The notes: generated by a model not told the origin, from the sequence alone. A stretch of DNA of 64,000 nucleotides from Cryptomeria japonica (GCF_030272615.1 NC_081412.1:24305860-24369859), one strand, 5' to 3'; counted from the stretch's first letter, positions 42,424 through 53,434 are shown. Made by a program: numbers and translations.

Positions 42424-42429
42424 TTTATA
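42424..42429 (-). promoter_or_regulatory. K-A TATA box for the accessory transcript
   Basis: Minus strand GCGCCTATAAAGGAAGG. K-B has GCGCCTATAAAAGGAGG at 63650-63656. The shared GCGC-TATA block sits about 390 bp upstream of the intron donor in K-A and 260 bp in K-B. Confidence 0.6.
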
Positions 42430-42757
42430 GGCGCTCACCTTCATATTGACCTTAGGCCGACTTTTTGCAAAATATAGCAATTAAAACGATTTTTAAATAA
42501 ATAATAAAGGCCGACCTTGACAAAATAAACCCAAGCGCTCCCTTTTGATTTTTATTAAATTAATAATTAATTATTAAATGCCTTTATTTTTAATTAATAA
42601 ATTTCGATTTTTTACAAAGGCAAAAAATAATTAATAAATACATACCATGCGCTATTTAAATGCTTTTAATTAAATATCGATTTTTTTCTAGCATTTAAAT
42701 AAATTTAAAAAATGTGTTTTAAGCGCCAAAATGAAAAAGTGAGAAGATACGTACCTC

Positions 42758-44626
42758 ATCGCCCTGGTCCCTGACTGAGGGACAGGAGCGATCCATCAAT
42801 TTGGTCATGATTCTTGCAATTTTTACGTCCAAGGTCTTCATCCTTACGTCCAAATCGCCATTTTAGCTGGGTCCTTTGAGTTAGATTGACTTGCATGTGT
42901 GAATGAGTGCCTTTGGATGTAATATCGCCCTGGTCCCTTCCTGAGGGACAGGAGCGATCCTAGTGTCCTGGCTCAAATTTGCAAACTTTTGATCTTTGTT
43001 CTTCATTCATTGTCTTCCAAAGGACGTCCTTGACCATGCCTATCTTTGCCTTGTCTTGGTTTTGACGGAACATGAGTGTTTTAGTAAAAATCGCTTTGGT
43101 CCTTGTCCAAAGGACAGGGGCGATATAGGCTCTTTGTGCAAATTGGTAGCATTTTAACGTTCAACACTTTGGTATATCACCTTCAAAAGACGCCTTAGAC
43201 CTTTTACCATCTTGCAAAACCTTGGCTTGACGTAAATTTTGAGAGACTTGGCCAATATAATCAATATCGCTCTGGTCCCTTCCTGAGGGACAGGAGCGAA
43301 CTTCAAGTTTTTAAGCTTGTCCTTGCGTTCTTCAACTTGCCATTACCTTCAATGCGTGAAATGACGTCCCTTGATTCCTCTTGGTGGCTTGATACTTGTT
43401 AAACTTTCAAAATCTTGGTCTTTATGGAAATTTCGCTCTGGTCCCTTCCTGAGGGACAGGAGCGAATTAGGATATTTTAGAGCAAATCCCTCAATGTGGC
43501 GATCCTTGTAACTTTGTGCTTGATGGAGATGCTTCGAAACGTCCTTGGTACCTTGTTCTTCGCCTTGGAGTGTCCTGATCTTGGAGGGACGGCAATATAA
43601 TCATCATATCGCCCTGGTCCCTTGGAGAGGGACAGGAGCGATCTTGGCTTTGTATGCTTCACTTCACTTTGCTAGCTTCCAGATTTATATTCAACGGGTT
43701 CATAATGCGTCCTTCCATTCATCCATGCCTTGGAATCGGTCGTAACTTGGCGAGAAAATCATCTATAACAAAAATCGCTCTGGTCCCTTCCTGAGGGACA
43801 GGAGCGAACTTAAGCATTTTATTGTTTTGATCAAGTCTGGATGCTCTATCATGCTCATTTCGTCCTTCACCATGCCTTTGATTCGTCCGAACAAGGTCAG
43901 GAATGGCTCAACTAATCATTTTCGCTCTGGTCCCTTGGTGAGGGACACGAGTGATTCGCCTTGGTCCCTTGGAGAGGGACAGGAGCGCTTTTCGCTCTGG
44001 ACCCTTGGAGAAGGACACGAGCGAAATTTGACTTTTCGCACTCTCAATCAGGACAATTTTAATGGAATATAACATTTAAGTATAAGTGACATTTCCTTCT
44101 ATGTTTCTTCTTTCTTATACTTTAAGTTATATTCCATATATACTTTCAGGATGTTTGAGAGTGGTTTCAGACCTCCAAGAGTTATATTGCAAAATCTAGT
44201 TTTTGGAGGTTTTTTCAGTTTCCAGACTTAGTCAAATTCAGGATCAGGGCATTCCAGACTTAGCCAAATTTCAGGATCAGGACCTCACTCAGGCTGGACT
44301 TGCTATCCTATGTGATCCCCTGGGCGACGCTTCAAGTTATATTCATTTGATAAAATGCACCTCTCTGGACCTTTTCACATCATCAAGACGTTTAAAATCC
44401 TGCAAGGACAAAGCAAAATTGGATTTGTAGCTCCGGTCCTCCACTGAGGGACAGGAGCGATTTTTCCCCTGGAGGCATTTCTGTGCTCATGAAAATCTTC
44501 AATTTATATTCAATGGAAAGATCTCGCCTTTCTCCATCACTTCCAATTCGTAATTCATCTTGACCTTGCAAGAATAGTAAGATATTTGAAAACGAGCTCC
44601 CGTCCTTCACTGAGGGACAGGAGCGA
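42758..44626 (-). repeat. Hairpin array, ~166-bp period, in K-A
   Basis: About twelve copies of a 34-bp inverted repeat (arms like TCGCTCTGGTCCCT and AGGGACAGGAGCGA) start at 42758, 42924, 43090, 43266, 43433, 43608, 43774, 43921, 43955, 43991, 44428 and 44594. Most spacings are 166-176; three copies are packed at 34-36. The DNA between hairpins is much less alike (shared phrases such as ACGTCCTTG), so the hairpin is the conserved part. K-B begins the same motif at 63983. Confidence 0.92.
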
Positions 44627-45072
44627 TTTTGCTCCTACAGGCCAAAATATCATGATTTTACACATTTTATCACTTCACAAGGCAAAAACAAATCATTTGA
44701 AATGCCTAGGATCAAAATTCAAAAAAGTCAAAATTTGGTCAAAAATATTCAATTGGACAAAAAATCACATTTCATCTTCAACACTTAGACAAATTTAAGC
44801 TCTGCATCAACATTCCAATTGAAAATTAGACCATTCTGGCGAATTCATTGCATTCAAAATTTGCATTCTAGAAAAGGAAAATCAAAAAGCTCCCAAAACC
44901 GACTGGATTCTGGTCCGAAAAGACGGTAATTAAAACCCTAAGGCTTGACCCTAAATCCAGACAACTAACAAACTAACAAAACCCTAGAAAAAGCAAAGCG
45001 AAAACGAACAAAACGAGCAAAAAAACATGGGTCCCCATTTGCAATGGGGCGATGTGTGAAAACGTCACAACA
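44627..45072 (-). other. K-A U3 end, no gene
   Basis: AT-rich to 44900, then ATTAAAACCCTAAGGCTTGACCC and an A-rich stretch to the terminal CACAACA. In minus orientation this is the start of the LTR. No promoter-like motif stands out. Confidence 0.5.
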
Positions 45073-45077
45073 GAACC

Positions 45078-45508
45078 CTAGAGAAGCAAAGGATTTAAGT
45101 AATTATTGCAGATGGCACGGACTCTTTGCAAAATGGGGAGGGAACAACCAGCCACTCGACGAAATTGTGGAATGGTGGAAAACAAAATTCCACGGCCAGG
45201 TAAGTATAACAACCCTAGCAAATAACTTTCTATACATTGAAAGCCATGACAAATCTTTGAAGGTTAAACTATTGCATGGAGATTTTTTTTTTTACAAAGA
45301 CACAAATTTTAATTTCATTGATTGGCAACCGAAATTTGATGCTAATGGATATGAATTTGAAATGGAATCAAAATGGATAGACATCCACAATGTTCTTGTA
45401 GAATTAATGCATGCTAAAATCCTTATAGAAATTGGGGATAGTCTGGGCAAATTCATAGTTGTAGAAAAAAATTGGTCAGATCACTCAAACATAAAAATGC
45501 TAATATAA
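45078..45508 (+). pseudogene. L2 ORF1, C-terminal part (DUF4283-like)
   Basis: Continues ORF1 in frame after K-A. WHGLFAKWGGNNQPLDEIVEWW, then KFHGQVSITTLANNFLYIESH and KVKLLHGDFFFYKDTNFNFIDWQP follow the plant LINE ORF1 domain annotated as DUF4283, ending VVEKNWSDHSN. It would bind LINE RNA. A TAA at 45506 ends it earlier than usual, and the frames at 45543-46380 may be its degraded C-terminus or linker. Confidence 0.75.
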
Positions 45509-45542
45509 ATAAACAAAGGCAAGGGAGTCCTAAAAAAATATA

Positions 45543-46380
45543 ATGTTAGAAACAATAGATGGCATATATAGTCTAAAACCGGTATGGTATAATGGACCAA
45601 TAGCAGAAGATTTAGCTTTCTGCAAGAGGTCAAGTCCTAATTTGCAGAAGCCGCAAGTGATAGTATTGGATAAAATTGAAGCTTCAAATGAGAAAATAAA
45701 AATACAATTTAATGATGACAGGGGTGGCTTCATTATAAACACTGGTCAGCAAGAGATTGATACTACCCCAACTCCACCTCCTATCCCGGTCTTGGGTAAC
45801 AGTCCTGACAGAACCTTAGAAACTCAAGCTGATAATAATGAGGAACAAATCCAAGCAGAAACTGAACAATGTTATAGATAACCTAATGGGGAAAATAGCT
45901 GAAGAATTTGTCGAACAAATACTCATTGATACTCCAACAAATTGGGCAGAGAATGTTAACATCCCCATTATAGAACAGGTTCAATCCCCCCCCCCCCAAA
46001 CACCCCTACTAATCACCAGCCCGACTGAGGTGGCCCAAGAAGATACAATCACAGCCTATACCACTCTGGAGGAATCCCCTATTGTGGAAGGGTTGAATGC
46101 AAATAAGGAAAGAGATTTCATTATCAAGGAACTGATCAATATGCAGGTAACGGTAAATAACACGATATTAGACAACGGCTCTACCAATCCACAAAACAGA
46201 GGTATCCTCCAGACGGGAGGTGAGAAATCAACTCCTGACTGTGGTAAATCTATGAGCAACAAAAGAGGTAGGAAGTCTTTTTTAGACAAAAGGAAGATGG
46301 ACGGGGATGCTGAGGGGCAAGCCAAAATTACAACACTGTTGGTGCAAGGAAAATCTCCCCATCCCCTCGAAGAGGTATAA
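45543..46380 (+). pseudogene. L2 ORF1 tail / linker, two overlapping frames
   Basis: A 112-codon frame (MLETIDGIYSLKPVWYNG...) overlaps a 180-codon one (45838-46380) by 44 bases in another phase. Both are acidic and Pro/Thr-rich, without known domains. They probably formed one ORF1 C-terminal region before a frameshift near a C-run (45988-45997). Confidence 0.5.
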
Positions 46381-47606
46381 ACATACTTACTTGGAATGTT
46401 AGGGGTTTGGGAGCTCCTAACAAACAGAGAATGATTAAAAGAAGCATTTTGAAATCTGCTATGGATATAGTTATGATACAAGAAACAAAACTAGGCAAGA
46501 TTGATATAAATAATTTTAGCAGAAAATTCACCCAATGGCAAATGGAAGTTGTGGAGTCTACAGGGGCATCGGGGGGACTAGGTATAATGTGGAGAAAAAA
46601 TGCAATTGCATTCACATGTCAAACCAACATGCAAAATTGGATGGCTGGCAAAGTTAGAGCCCTTAATCTAAATCCTAAGCTTATAATCATTAATGTTTAT
46701 GGCCCAATTCCAACAGACAAAAAGAAATTAGTGTGGCAGGAAATAGAACACTACTTAAATACTCGGGATGAAAAACACATCATCATAGGTGGTGACTTCA
46801 ACACCATCTTATTCTCATCTGATAAAACTGGTGGTATAACAACCATTAAACAATCACAAAGATACTTCGTAAACTAGATAAATAACAATAACTTACTCAA
46901 AATCAAAACAGAGACAGGTTTTCACACATGGAATAACAAAAGAAAAGATTTTTCCAACATTGCAGAAACACTCGATAGATTCTTCTTTAAAGGAGATCTA
47001 ACCGATCTCCATACAAAACTAAAAACTACAGTATTACCTTGGTCAGGCTCTGATCACTACCCGGTACACTTAGAACTTGTGGGGGAAACAAAGCAAACGG
47101 AGTATCCCTTCAAGTTCGAAAGAATGTGGTTTACACAAGAAGGCTTCCTCCCCAACATACAAAAATGGTGGAAGGATAGTATCTTTGTAGGATCAAAAAT
47201 GTACTATCTGGTCTCTAAGCTGAAAGAGATCAAGCACAAGCTATTAGATTGGAACAAAGAGAAATTTAAAAACATCTTTGAGGAAAAGTCAAGAATTGAG
47301 AATGAGCTCGAGACAATAAACACTGATGTGATGCAAAACGAAATGACCTTTGAAACATATGAAGCTGAGAAAATGCTTTTATGTGAATATAAAGGCATTT
47401 TGGCCAGAGAAGAGATATACTGGAAACATAAATCTCAAGAGACATGGTTAGAAGATGGTGATCGAAACACCAAATTTTTTCACAACAGTGTCAAAATTAA
47501 AAGGGCAGCAAACAAAATTACCCAAATCACCAATGACAGTGATCTGATCATAATGGATCAAGATCTGATTGCAAAAGATGCAATTAAGTATTTTGAAAAT
47601 ATCTAA
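46377..47606 (+). pseudogene. L2 ORF2: apurinic-type endonuclease and linker
   Basis: LTWNVRGLGAPNKQRMIKR, IVMIQETKLGKID, GGLGIMWRKN, IIINVYGPI and IIIGGDFNTILFSSDKTGG are the EEP endonuclease motifs, with Asn, Glu and Asp/Asn catalytic positions intact. A single TAG at 46875 interrupts it. SGSDHYPVHLEL (SDH motif) follows in the same frame, then a helical linker up to a stop at 47604. This enzyme nicks the target for LINE insertion. Confidence 0.88.
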
Positions 47607-48880
47607 CAGCTGGGAACACTCAAACCTCCCTAACAATAGAAGCTTAACAAATAACATACCCAGACTGATAACAGAGGATGATAATACAATGTTAAACTCT
47701 AAAATCACTCACGAAGAAGTTAAAAAGGCTCTGGCACAATTTCACGGAGACAAAGCCCTTAGGCCGGATGGCTTCCCTGCTAGTTTTTTTCAGAAATGCT
47801 GGCACATCTTAGGGGACGAGGTTACTAATACCTTGGAATCCGCCCGCAATGCAAGGAGATTCCTAAAAGAAATTAATAACACCTTTTTGGCCTTAATTCC
47901 AAAGAAGGAGAACCCCTCAAAATGAGATGAGTTCAAACCCATTTCTCTATGTAACATGATCTATAAGCTACTAGCTAAAGTCATGGCTAAAAGATTAAAA
48001 AAATTACTGCTTGCCATAATATCGGAAGAACAAACAGACTTTGTACCCAATAGATCAATTTTAGATGGAATTATTATTGTCCGGGAAGCGATCCACTCCT
48101 GTCAGATCCAAGGACAGCCTAATATAAAAGACTTATGACAAAGTGGATTGGTACTTCCTCTGCAACTGCATGAAGGCCTTTGGCTTTAACAAACAATGGA
48201 TAAATTGGGTTTACTTCTGCATATCAAACCCTATGTTCTCTATCTTACTAAACGGAAAACCAGAAGGCTTCTTTGTAGTTTCCAGAGGACTCAGACGAGG
48301 GGGATCCTTTATCCCCATTCTTACTTATAATTATGTCTGAAGCCTTAGGTAGAAGCCTGGATGCATCACGGAGGTCCAACAGACTAACGGGAATTCAAAT
48401 CACGGGTGGAGTAGAACCATGCACCCATTAACAGTTTGTTGACGACACAATAATTTTGGGAAAAGGACAATTAAAGGAAGCTAAGGAAATTAAGAACATA
48501 TTACAGTCTTATGGGTTGGCCTCAGGAGAGATGGTAAACAAAGAGAAATCAAAAATATTCTTCTTTAAAATGGAAACATGGGAGGAATACAGGATAGCTT
48601 CGTATCTAGGGTACAAAATAGGGCATCTACCAATCACGTATTTAGGGATGCCTCTAGACAAAGGTATCAGAACGAATAAACTTTGGGATCCCCTGATTGA
48701 AAAAGTGAGGAAGAAGTTGTCATCCTGGAAAGCCTTAGGGCTGACAAGGGCAGGAAGATTAACCCTCATAAAAATAGCATTAGCAGCAATGCCTATCTAT
48801 CTTCTATCTTGTATACCACTTCCAAAAGGGACCTATAAAAAACTATCTCAAATAATGAGACTTCTATTGGAAAGGTGCAG
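47607..48880 (+). pseudogene. L2 ORF2: reverse transcriptase
   Basis: From 47569 in a shifted frame: KALRPDGFPASFFQKCW (usually GPDG), FKPISLCNMIYKLLAKVMAKRL, and EEQTDFVPNRSILDGI. A frameshift at ~48138 leads to YDKVDWYFLCNCMKAFGF and SRGLRRGGSFIP (usually GDPLSP). A further shift leads to QFVDDTIILGKG, the FxDD active site. LPITYLGMPLDKGIRT and SSWKALGLTRAGRLTLIK complete the plant LINE thumb region. At least four breaks make it inactive. Confidence 0.9.
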
Positions 48881-49760
48881 AAGATAAAAACAAAATGAAA
48901 TTGATATCATGGGAAAAGATATGTCAAGAAAAGAGTGATGGAAACACGAGAATAAGAAAATTACTATGGCAAAATATGGCTTTAGGGGCAAAATTGGCAT
49001 GGAGAATATATACATCCTTGGAAGCAAATTGTCTAGAATCCTTACGAGCAAATACATAACACAAAACTAGAGAGAAGCAGTATTTAGGGAATCAAACCCA
49101 CCCAAGGGATCTAGAATTTGGCACATTATAAGAGAAAGCCAATCAATCATAGTGAACCACCTATCCTGGGATATTCACGATGGTAGAACAGCCTTGTTTT
49201 GGGAGGATTCTTGGGGTGGTTACCCCTCAATAGACAGTCTAATGAACACAACTGGTATTAAAAACCAAATGAAATCTTTATGGGGGAACCATGTCAAGGA
49301 TTATATGACATTGGCACCCGAATCGACAATTGGATGGAAATGGAAAAATATGCTCCCATTCTTAGTGGACAACAAAGACCAAGAATTGCTGCAAATTCTT
49401 GAGGGCAAAATAATAACACTTAGACCTGGGCCAAATGAGCTTATATGGTCGAAGTCAAAGGATGGTCAATACAACTGCAAAGATGGTTTTAGAACCATAT
49501 ATGATGAGGCAAACATTATCAAAGACTACACTCTAACACAATTTGTCGGGACAAATTCGGTCTCCCAAAAACTAGCTTCTTTGCTTGGGCGGCATTTCAA
49601 GGGAAGGTCCTAACTACGGAGCAATTTAAACTTAGAGGTTTCGAAGGACCCTCAATTTGTGTCTTATGCAAGAAAAATGAGGAAACAAATGACCACATAT
49701 TCACAACCTGTAACTACACACAGAGATGCCGGTACTGGCTAATGGCACAATTAGGCTGGT
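48881..49760 (+). pseudogene. L2 ORF2: linker and zinc-binding (zf-RVT) region
   Basis: Broken frames. 49152-49613 has WDIHDGRTALFWEDSWGG, then frame shift to FFAWAAFQGKVLTTEQFKLRG and CVLCKKNEETNDHIFTTCNY, the zf-RVT motif (C..C....E...H....C) typical of plant LINEs before RNase H. Confidence 0.82.
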
Positions 49761-50597
49761 TAGGTGCCATCATACCTTACCTAAAGGATTGGCTCAGAAA
49801 TTGGCCAATCATCAAAAGGCATAGCATCTTCCACAATCTATGGATATGCAGTCCAGCAATAGTAATCTGGGAGGTTTGGAAGGAGAGGAACAGGAGAATC
49901 TTTCAGGAAACAGAAAGGAAGGTAGAAAACTTGATAGCAAAAATAGAAGCCTCCATCACAGAAACCTCCAATAATAGGAATATGACCATTCCACAACATG
50001 ATAAGACATTTACGGAGTGGGATAACTATATCAGAAAACAGTGGAAGGGGATCAAAATCCCTCCTTTCTTTGGGAAGGGGATCAAAGATAAGATCGAGGA
50101 TAGAAAAGCATACAAATGGGTGCCCTCGGAGACTGGATGGTGCAAACTCAATTTTGATGGAGCATCCAAAGGCAATCCAGGGGAGGTAGGGGCAGGATGT
50201 ATAATTCACTCACATGAAGGGATATGTATTGGATCGAGTTCACGATATCTAGGGCAACACTAACAACAAGGCAGAACTGTTGAGCCTAATAGAAGGTTTA
50301 AACCTATGCAAACAATTAAAAATATCCAAATTAGAAATAGAAGGGGACTCAGCCATTATTGTTAATGCAATAAGGACCATAACAATGCCGAATTGGGAGC
50401 TCAGAAGCTTATTGTATAGAGCCCTCTCGCTAATGAGAAGCTTCTCAGACTACACGATCAATCACATCTATAGGGAAACTAACACATTGGTAGATAAGCT
50501 AGCCAATTTAGGGGTAGAAGGAACAAAGAGAACTACATCATCAACACACAGGCATTCAGAACTGGATACTCATACGCAAATAGAAATTGAGACATAA
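49742..50597 (+). pseudogene. L2 ORF2: RNase H domain
   Basis: CKLNFDGASKGNPGEVGAGC, NNKAELLSLIEGLNLC, KLEIEGDSAIIVNAI and HIYRETNTLVDKLANLG give all four acidic residues (D, E, D, D) of RNase HI. A frameshift at about 50262 separates the first part from the rest. The preceding 120 residues (WEVWKERNRRIFQETE) are the usual linker of this LINE group. Confidence 0.9.
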
Positions 50598-50609
50598 TCC
50601 TAGAAACAA

Positions 50610-51499
50610 TATATTCACAACACATTCACATGTATATTGGAAGGTATACATATGTACATGCGCAGATAGAGATACATATGTATGTATACAGTTGTATTTA
50701 TATAATTATATGTGTACGCGTGCATATATATGATAGCAGAGACATATATAGATGCACATATACATATATAACTATATATACAGGTATATACGGACATATA
50801 TATAGTTATAAGCGCATGTAATCACATATATACCTATCAATAATATCTTGAGAGCAGAGACTACTCCCTTCTATAGACACAAACGAATACAATACATACA
50901 CAAACAAATACAGACAGGGTTAATTACAGACAAGAATATGATAAAACTGCATACAATACATACACAGACAAAAACACATCCACACTCACATAGAGAAATA
51001 CATGAATTCCCATATATATAGACATATATAGACTCAGAGGTCGAAATATGCAAAACACGGCTTGAACTCTTAGCAAACTGGAGACACTAGGATATAAGAC
51101 AAACGGAGAATAAATGATAGAGCGATCCACAATCTCAAATCGATACGACATGACCGAATTGGGATGGCACCTCCGCAGATGTGACAGATACACACATGCT
51201 CATCTGGACACATACAGCAGGATTAAATATCCAAAGCTATATTTACTTACATATATATGCATATATATACAAATATATAAGTATGTATATAGATATATAT
51301 GCATATAAGCACATATATGTATATGCATGTATGTATATTTATAGATATATGCATATGAGTGCATATATGTATACATAAATCTACATATATACATATATGC
51401 ATAAAGGCACATATATATATATATATGCAGACACGTACATGGACAGAATTTAATAGAGCAAATGTATACCTACATAGAAATATAGATATATATGCCCAC

Positions 51500-51537
<38 letters not shown>

Positions 51538-51545
51538 ATCAATGT
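50610..51545 (+). repeat. AT/ATG microsatellite stretch in L2
   Basis: Long runs of TATATATG, CATATATA and GTATACA variants (50630-50830 and 51240-51500), ending in a (TG)n tract at about 51506-51533. The many small frames here are repeat products rich in Tyr, Ile and Cys and are not genes. Confidence 0.85.
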
Positions 51546-51885
51546 AGTATATAACAATGATTAAAACATCATTGGCCAGAAATCATCATGAAGATACTGC
51601 TCGATTGCTTGAGTAATTATGCACGGATAAGGCAAGGGAGTAAGGCGAACCAACAATCATGAAAAAAGTAATCATCACTCCTGCAGTCATTCAGCAGGGC
51701 GTTTTGGGAAGGGAAATATGTCAGAATTATCAGCAAGCAATCATATTACATACTGAAAGGCAGATAGGTAAGCATCATGAGACTAACCTGGCACAATTGG
51801 GGTCACAATTTGTAGAGCCGACACTACCGGTTGCCATAACTAGGATATCTTCGCATAGGCATACACCACTTCGCTCTGCCTAAAA

Positions 51886-52509
51886 ATGGATTCTAGCATT
51901 TGTCTCTGCCTTGAGAAGCAGGAAATGTCCTTCATCGAAGAAATCTCTAACAAACGATGGTCGGTTATCCTAAAAACAGAAGATGATTTGGTCATACATG
52001 CGACCAAAAGGATTCTGGGTGATGAGATTATCCTCTCAGAACAAAGGAAGAGAGTTAACAGCAGCATCCCAGCAGGGTTTGCAACGATATTACTCACAAT
52101 GGGAGAAGGAAAAGCAGTCACAGTCACATTATGCAGGTTGATCTTCAAAGAAGAATACTTGGGCAACCTGGAAATGGCGATAAAATGTGTGGATGATAAT
52201 CTCCGAATTCCCTACCCAGAAGGCTACTCCAAAGTGGCGGAAGCTATAGATAAGGATGAGGTGCTCAATGTAGAGTTCAAAAGGCCCATTCTAAGTAATA
52301 AAGATCAGAAACTCTGCCATCAAAGACAAACAGAGATTGTAAGAAGCATTGCATTTCTTAAGCAATGGCTTGGAGTGGTAAAAGAACCGAAAGGGGAATG
52401 GTGGGTGATTTATATGGTAGAAGAGGGATGGACCCCGTTCCAGGCTAATAACCCCACCAAATCACAGGCCTCTGATATGGAAGCTGCAGATGACAAGGAA
52501 GAAGATTAA
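51886..52509 (+). CDS. Possible ORF3 of L2, 207 aa, unknown function
   Basis: Intact from ATG 51886 (MDSSICLCLEKQEMSFIEE) to TAA 52507. Composition is ordinary for a folded protein: WSVILKTEDDLVIHATKRI, GFATILLTMGEGKAVTVTLC, VRSIAFLKQWLGVVKEP and GEWWVIYMVEEGWTPFQ, ending in an acidic tail (MEAADDKEED). I recognise no family. It is inside the LINE target duplications, after RNase H and before the 3' stem-loop. It stays open while ORF2 is broken. A preceding 74-codon frame (51659-51883) ends just before it. It may be an extra LINE ORF, or captured host sequence. Confidence 0.5.
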   Translation: MDSSICLCLEKQEMSFIEEISNKRWSVILKTEDDLVIHATKRILGDEIILSEQRKRVNSSIPAGFATILLTMGEGKAVTVTLCRLIFKEEYLGNLEMAIKCVDDNLRIPYPEGYSKVAEAIDKDEVLNVEFKRPILSNKDQKLCHQRQTEIVRSIAFLKQWLGVVKEPKGEWWVIYMVEEGWTPFQANNPTKSQASDMEAADDKEED

Positions 52510-53324
52510 GTTTCCATTACATAGTTTTTGTTTGCTATTACTATTATAACGAATCTTATACATAGAGATATAGGAACTGCAATTAGAACATGGTACATAG
52601 TGAACTGCAGTTAGAACATGGTACATAGTGAACTATTTATTTCCTTTGATATAGCATACCTAGCCAAGGGCAAGATACTAACTGTATGACAATATCAAAA
52701 CATATAGTTATACTAATTAAGTGAAGTATAGAATGAGGATGTTTTTATGAAGTAGCCATAAACTGAAGTACAGTAATAGGGAGTACTTTAAAGGTTCTGG
52801 CATATTGGTTTACTTCAGCATTTATACTTAAATAGATATAAATCTCGAATATCACAGTAAGAGTCTAAAAGTACAGGCTAGATAGGTTGTGTTAGTATCA
52901 ATCCTTTGCTGGCCAGTGTTTACACTTCTGATATTATTCTAGACTGGGTAATCTTTCAAAATATAGCCAACAATTTCTGATGTTGACTTCATTTGAAAGA
53001 AACCTAGTCTATAATAACAACAGGGGTGAGTATACAGAAATAATATTGGCTTTTATTCTTCTCTTGGCACTAACCGTTAACAAAGTGGTTTTGCAGAAGA
53101 ATGTCTTGAAAATCTGTTTTGCAGGATAAGCAGAAGGTGACAAATATGGCAGCAGTGAACTTGGAAAGTTTGGCAGAAATACAATATCCCATGTAAATCA
53201 AAGAGGCTACCTATGAAGGGCTTTTTAATAAGCTAGAATGCAGAACATGTAAAGGTCATATGTAAATTAAATGCTATTAGACTGACTGGACCTATGGTCC
53301 TGGGCAAGGCCGGAGGTTTTCTCC
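52510..53324 (+). other. L2 3' UTR
   Basis: No frame of note. A 31-base phrase (GAACTGCAGTTAGAACATGGT-like) is duplicated in tandem at about 52575-52630. Confidence 0.5.
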
Positions 53325-53363
53325 TCTCCGCTCTTTCCTACTAGCACCCGCACTGAGCGGAGA
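53325..53363 (+). other. Stem-loop near the L2 3' end
   Basis: TCTCCGCTC (53325-53333) pairs perfectly with GAGCGGAGA (53355-53363) across a 21-base loop. It lies about 55 bases before the A-run. LINE 3' hairpins can be what the reverse transcriptase recognises; that role here is inferred. Confidence 0.65.
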
Positions 53364-53379
53364 TTGTAACACTTTTTAT

Positions 53380-53419
53380 TAATAAAATACAGCTTAGGCC
53401 TTTTTAACGAGCAAAAAAA
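53380..53419 (+). terminator. L2 polyadenylation signal and A-tail
   Basis: ATTAATAAAATAC (about 53379-53391) contains AATAAA, followed by GAGCAAAAAAAA at the insertion end. Confidence 0.7.
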
Positions 53420-53434
53420 AACAATATCAATGGA

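Larger units (their letters stand above)
40466..45077 (-). mobile_element. K-A: 4.6-kb LTR-like unit, probably a solo LTR
   Basis: 40471-45072, TGTTGACGTG to GTCACAACA, flanked by GAACC (40466-40470 and 45073-45077). There is no second copy of either end inside it, and no PBS or polypurine tract, so I read it as one very long LTR left by recombination. The TATA boxes and homology to K-B place it on the minus strand. It holds, in minus order, a hairpin array, a TATA box, a leader intron, a 57-codon frame, a second TATA box and the R-U5 end. Confidence 0.8.
39516..53434 (+). mobile_element. L2: long LINE with ORF1, ORF2 and a possible third ORF
   Basis: 39531-53419 lies between copies of AACAATATCAATGGA (39516-39530 and 53420-53434), a 15-bp target duplication of the length LINEs make. 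It ends in an A-run. Without the K-A insertion (40471-45072 plus one duplication copy) it is about 9.3 kb, long for a plant LINE. Order: ~260-bp leader, ORF1, endonuclease, RT, zinc-binding region, RNase H, an AT-rich microsatellite stretch, a 207-codon frame, a 3' stem-loop and poly-A signal. ORF2 has several stops and frameshifts. Confidence 0.9.

Noticed and set aside
42758-44626. CRISPR-like regular repeats
   Set aside because: The units are hairpins separated by ~130 bp of related, diverged sequence inside a plant LTR. There are no cas genes and the context is eukaryotic.
45044-45072. Start of a 154-codon frame at 45044
   Set aside because: The first ten codons are the K-A terminus; the real ORF1 frame comes from 40470.
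50615-51501. Many Tyr/Ile/Cys-rich frames of 60-90 codons on both strands
   Set aside because: Products of the TATATATG-type microsatellite.
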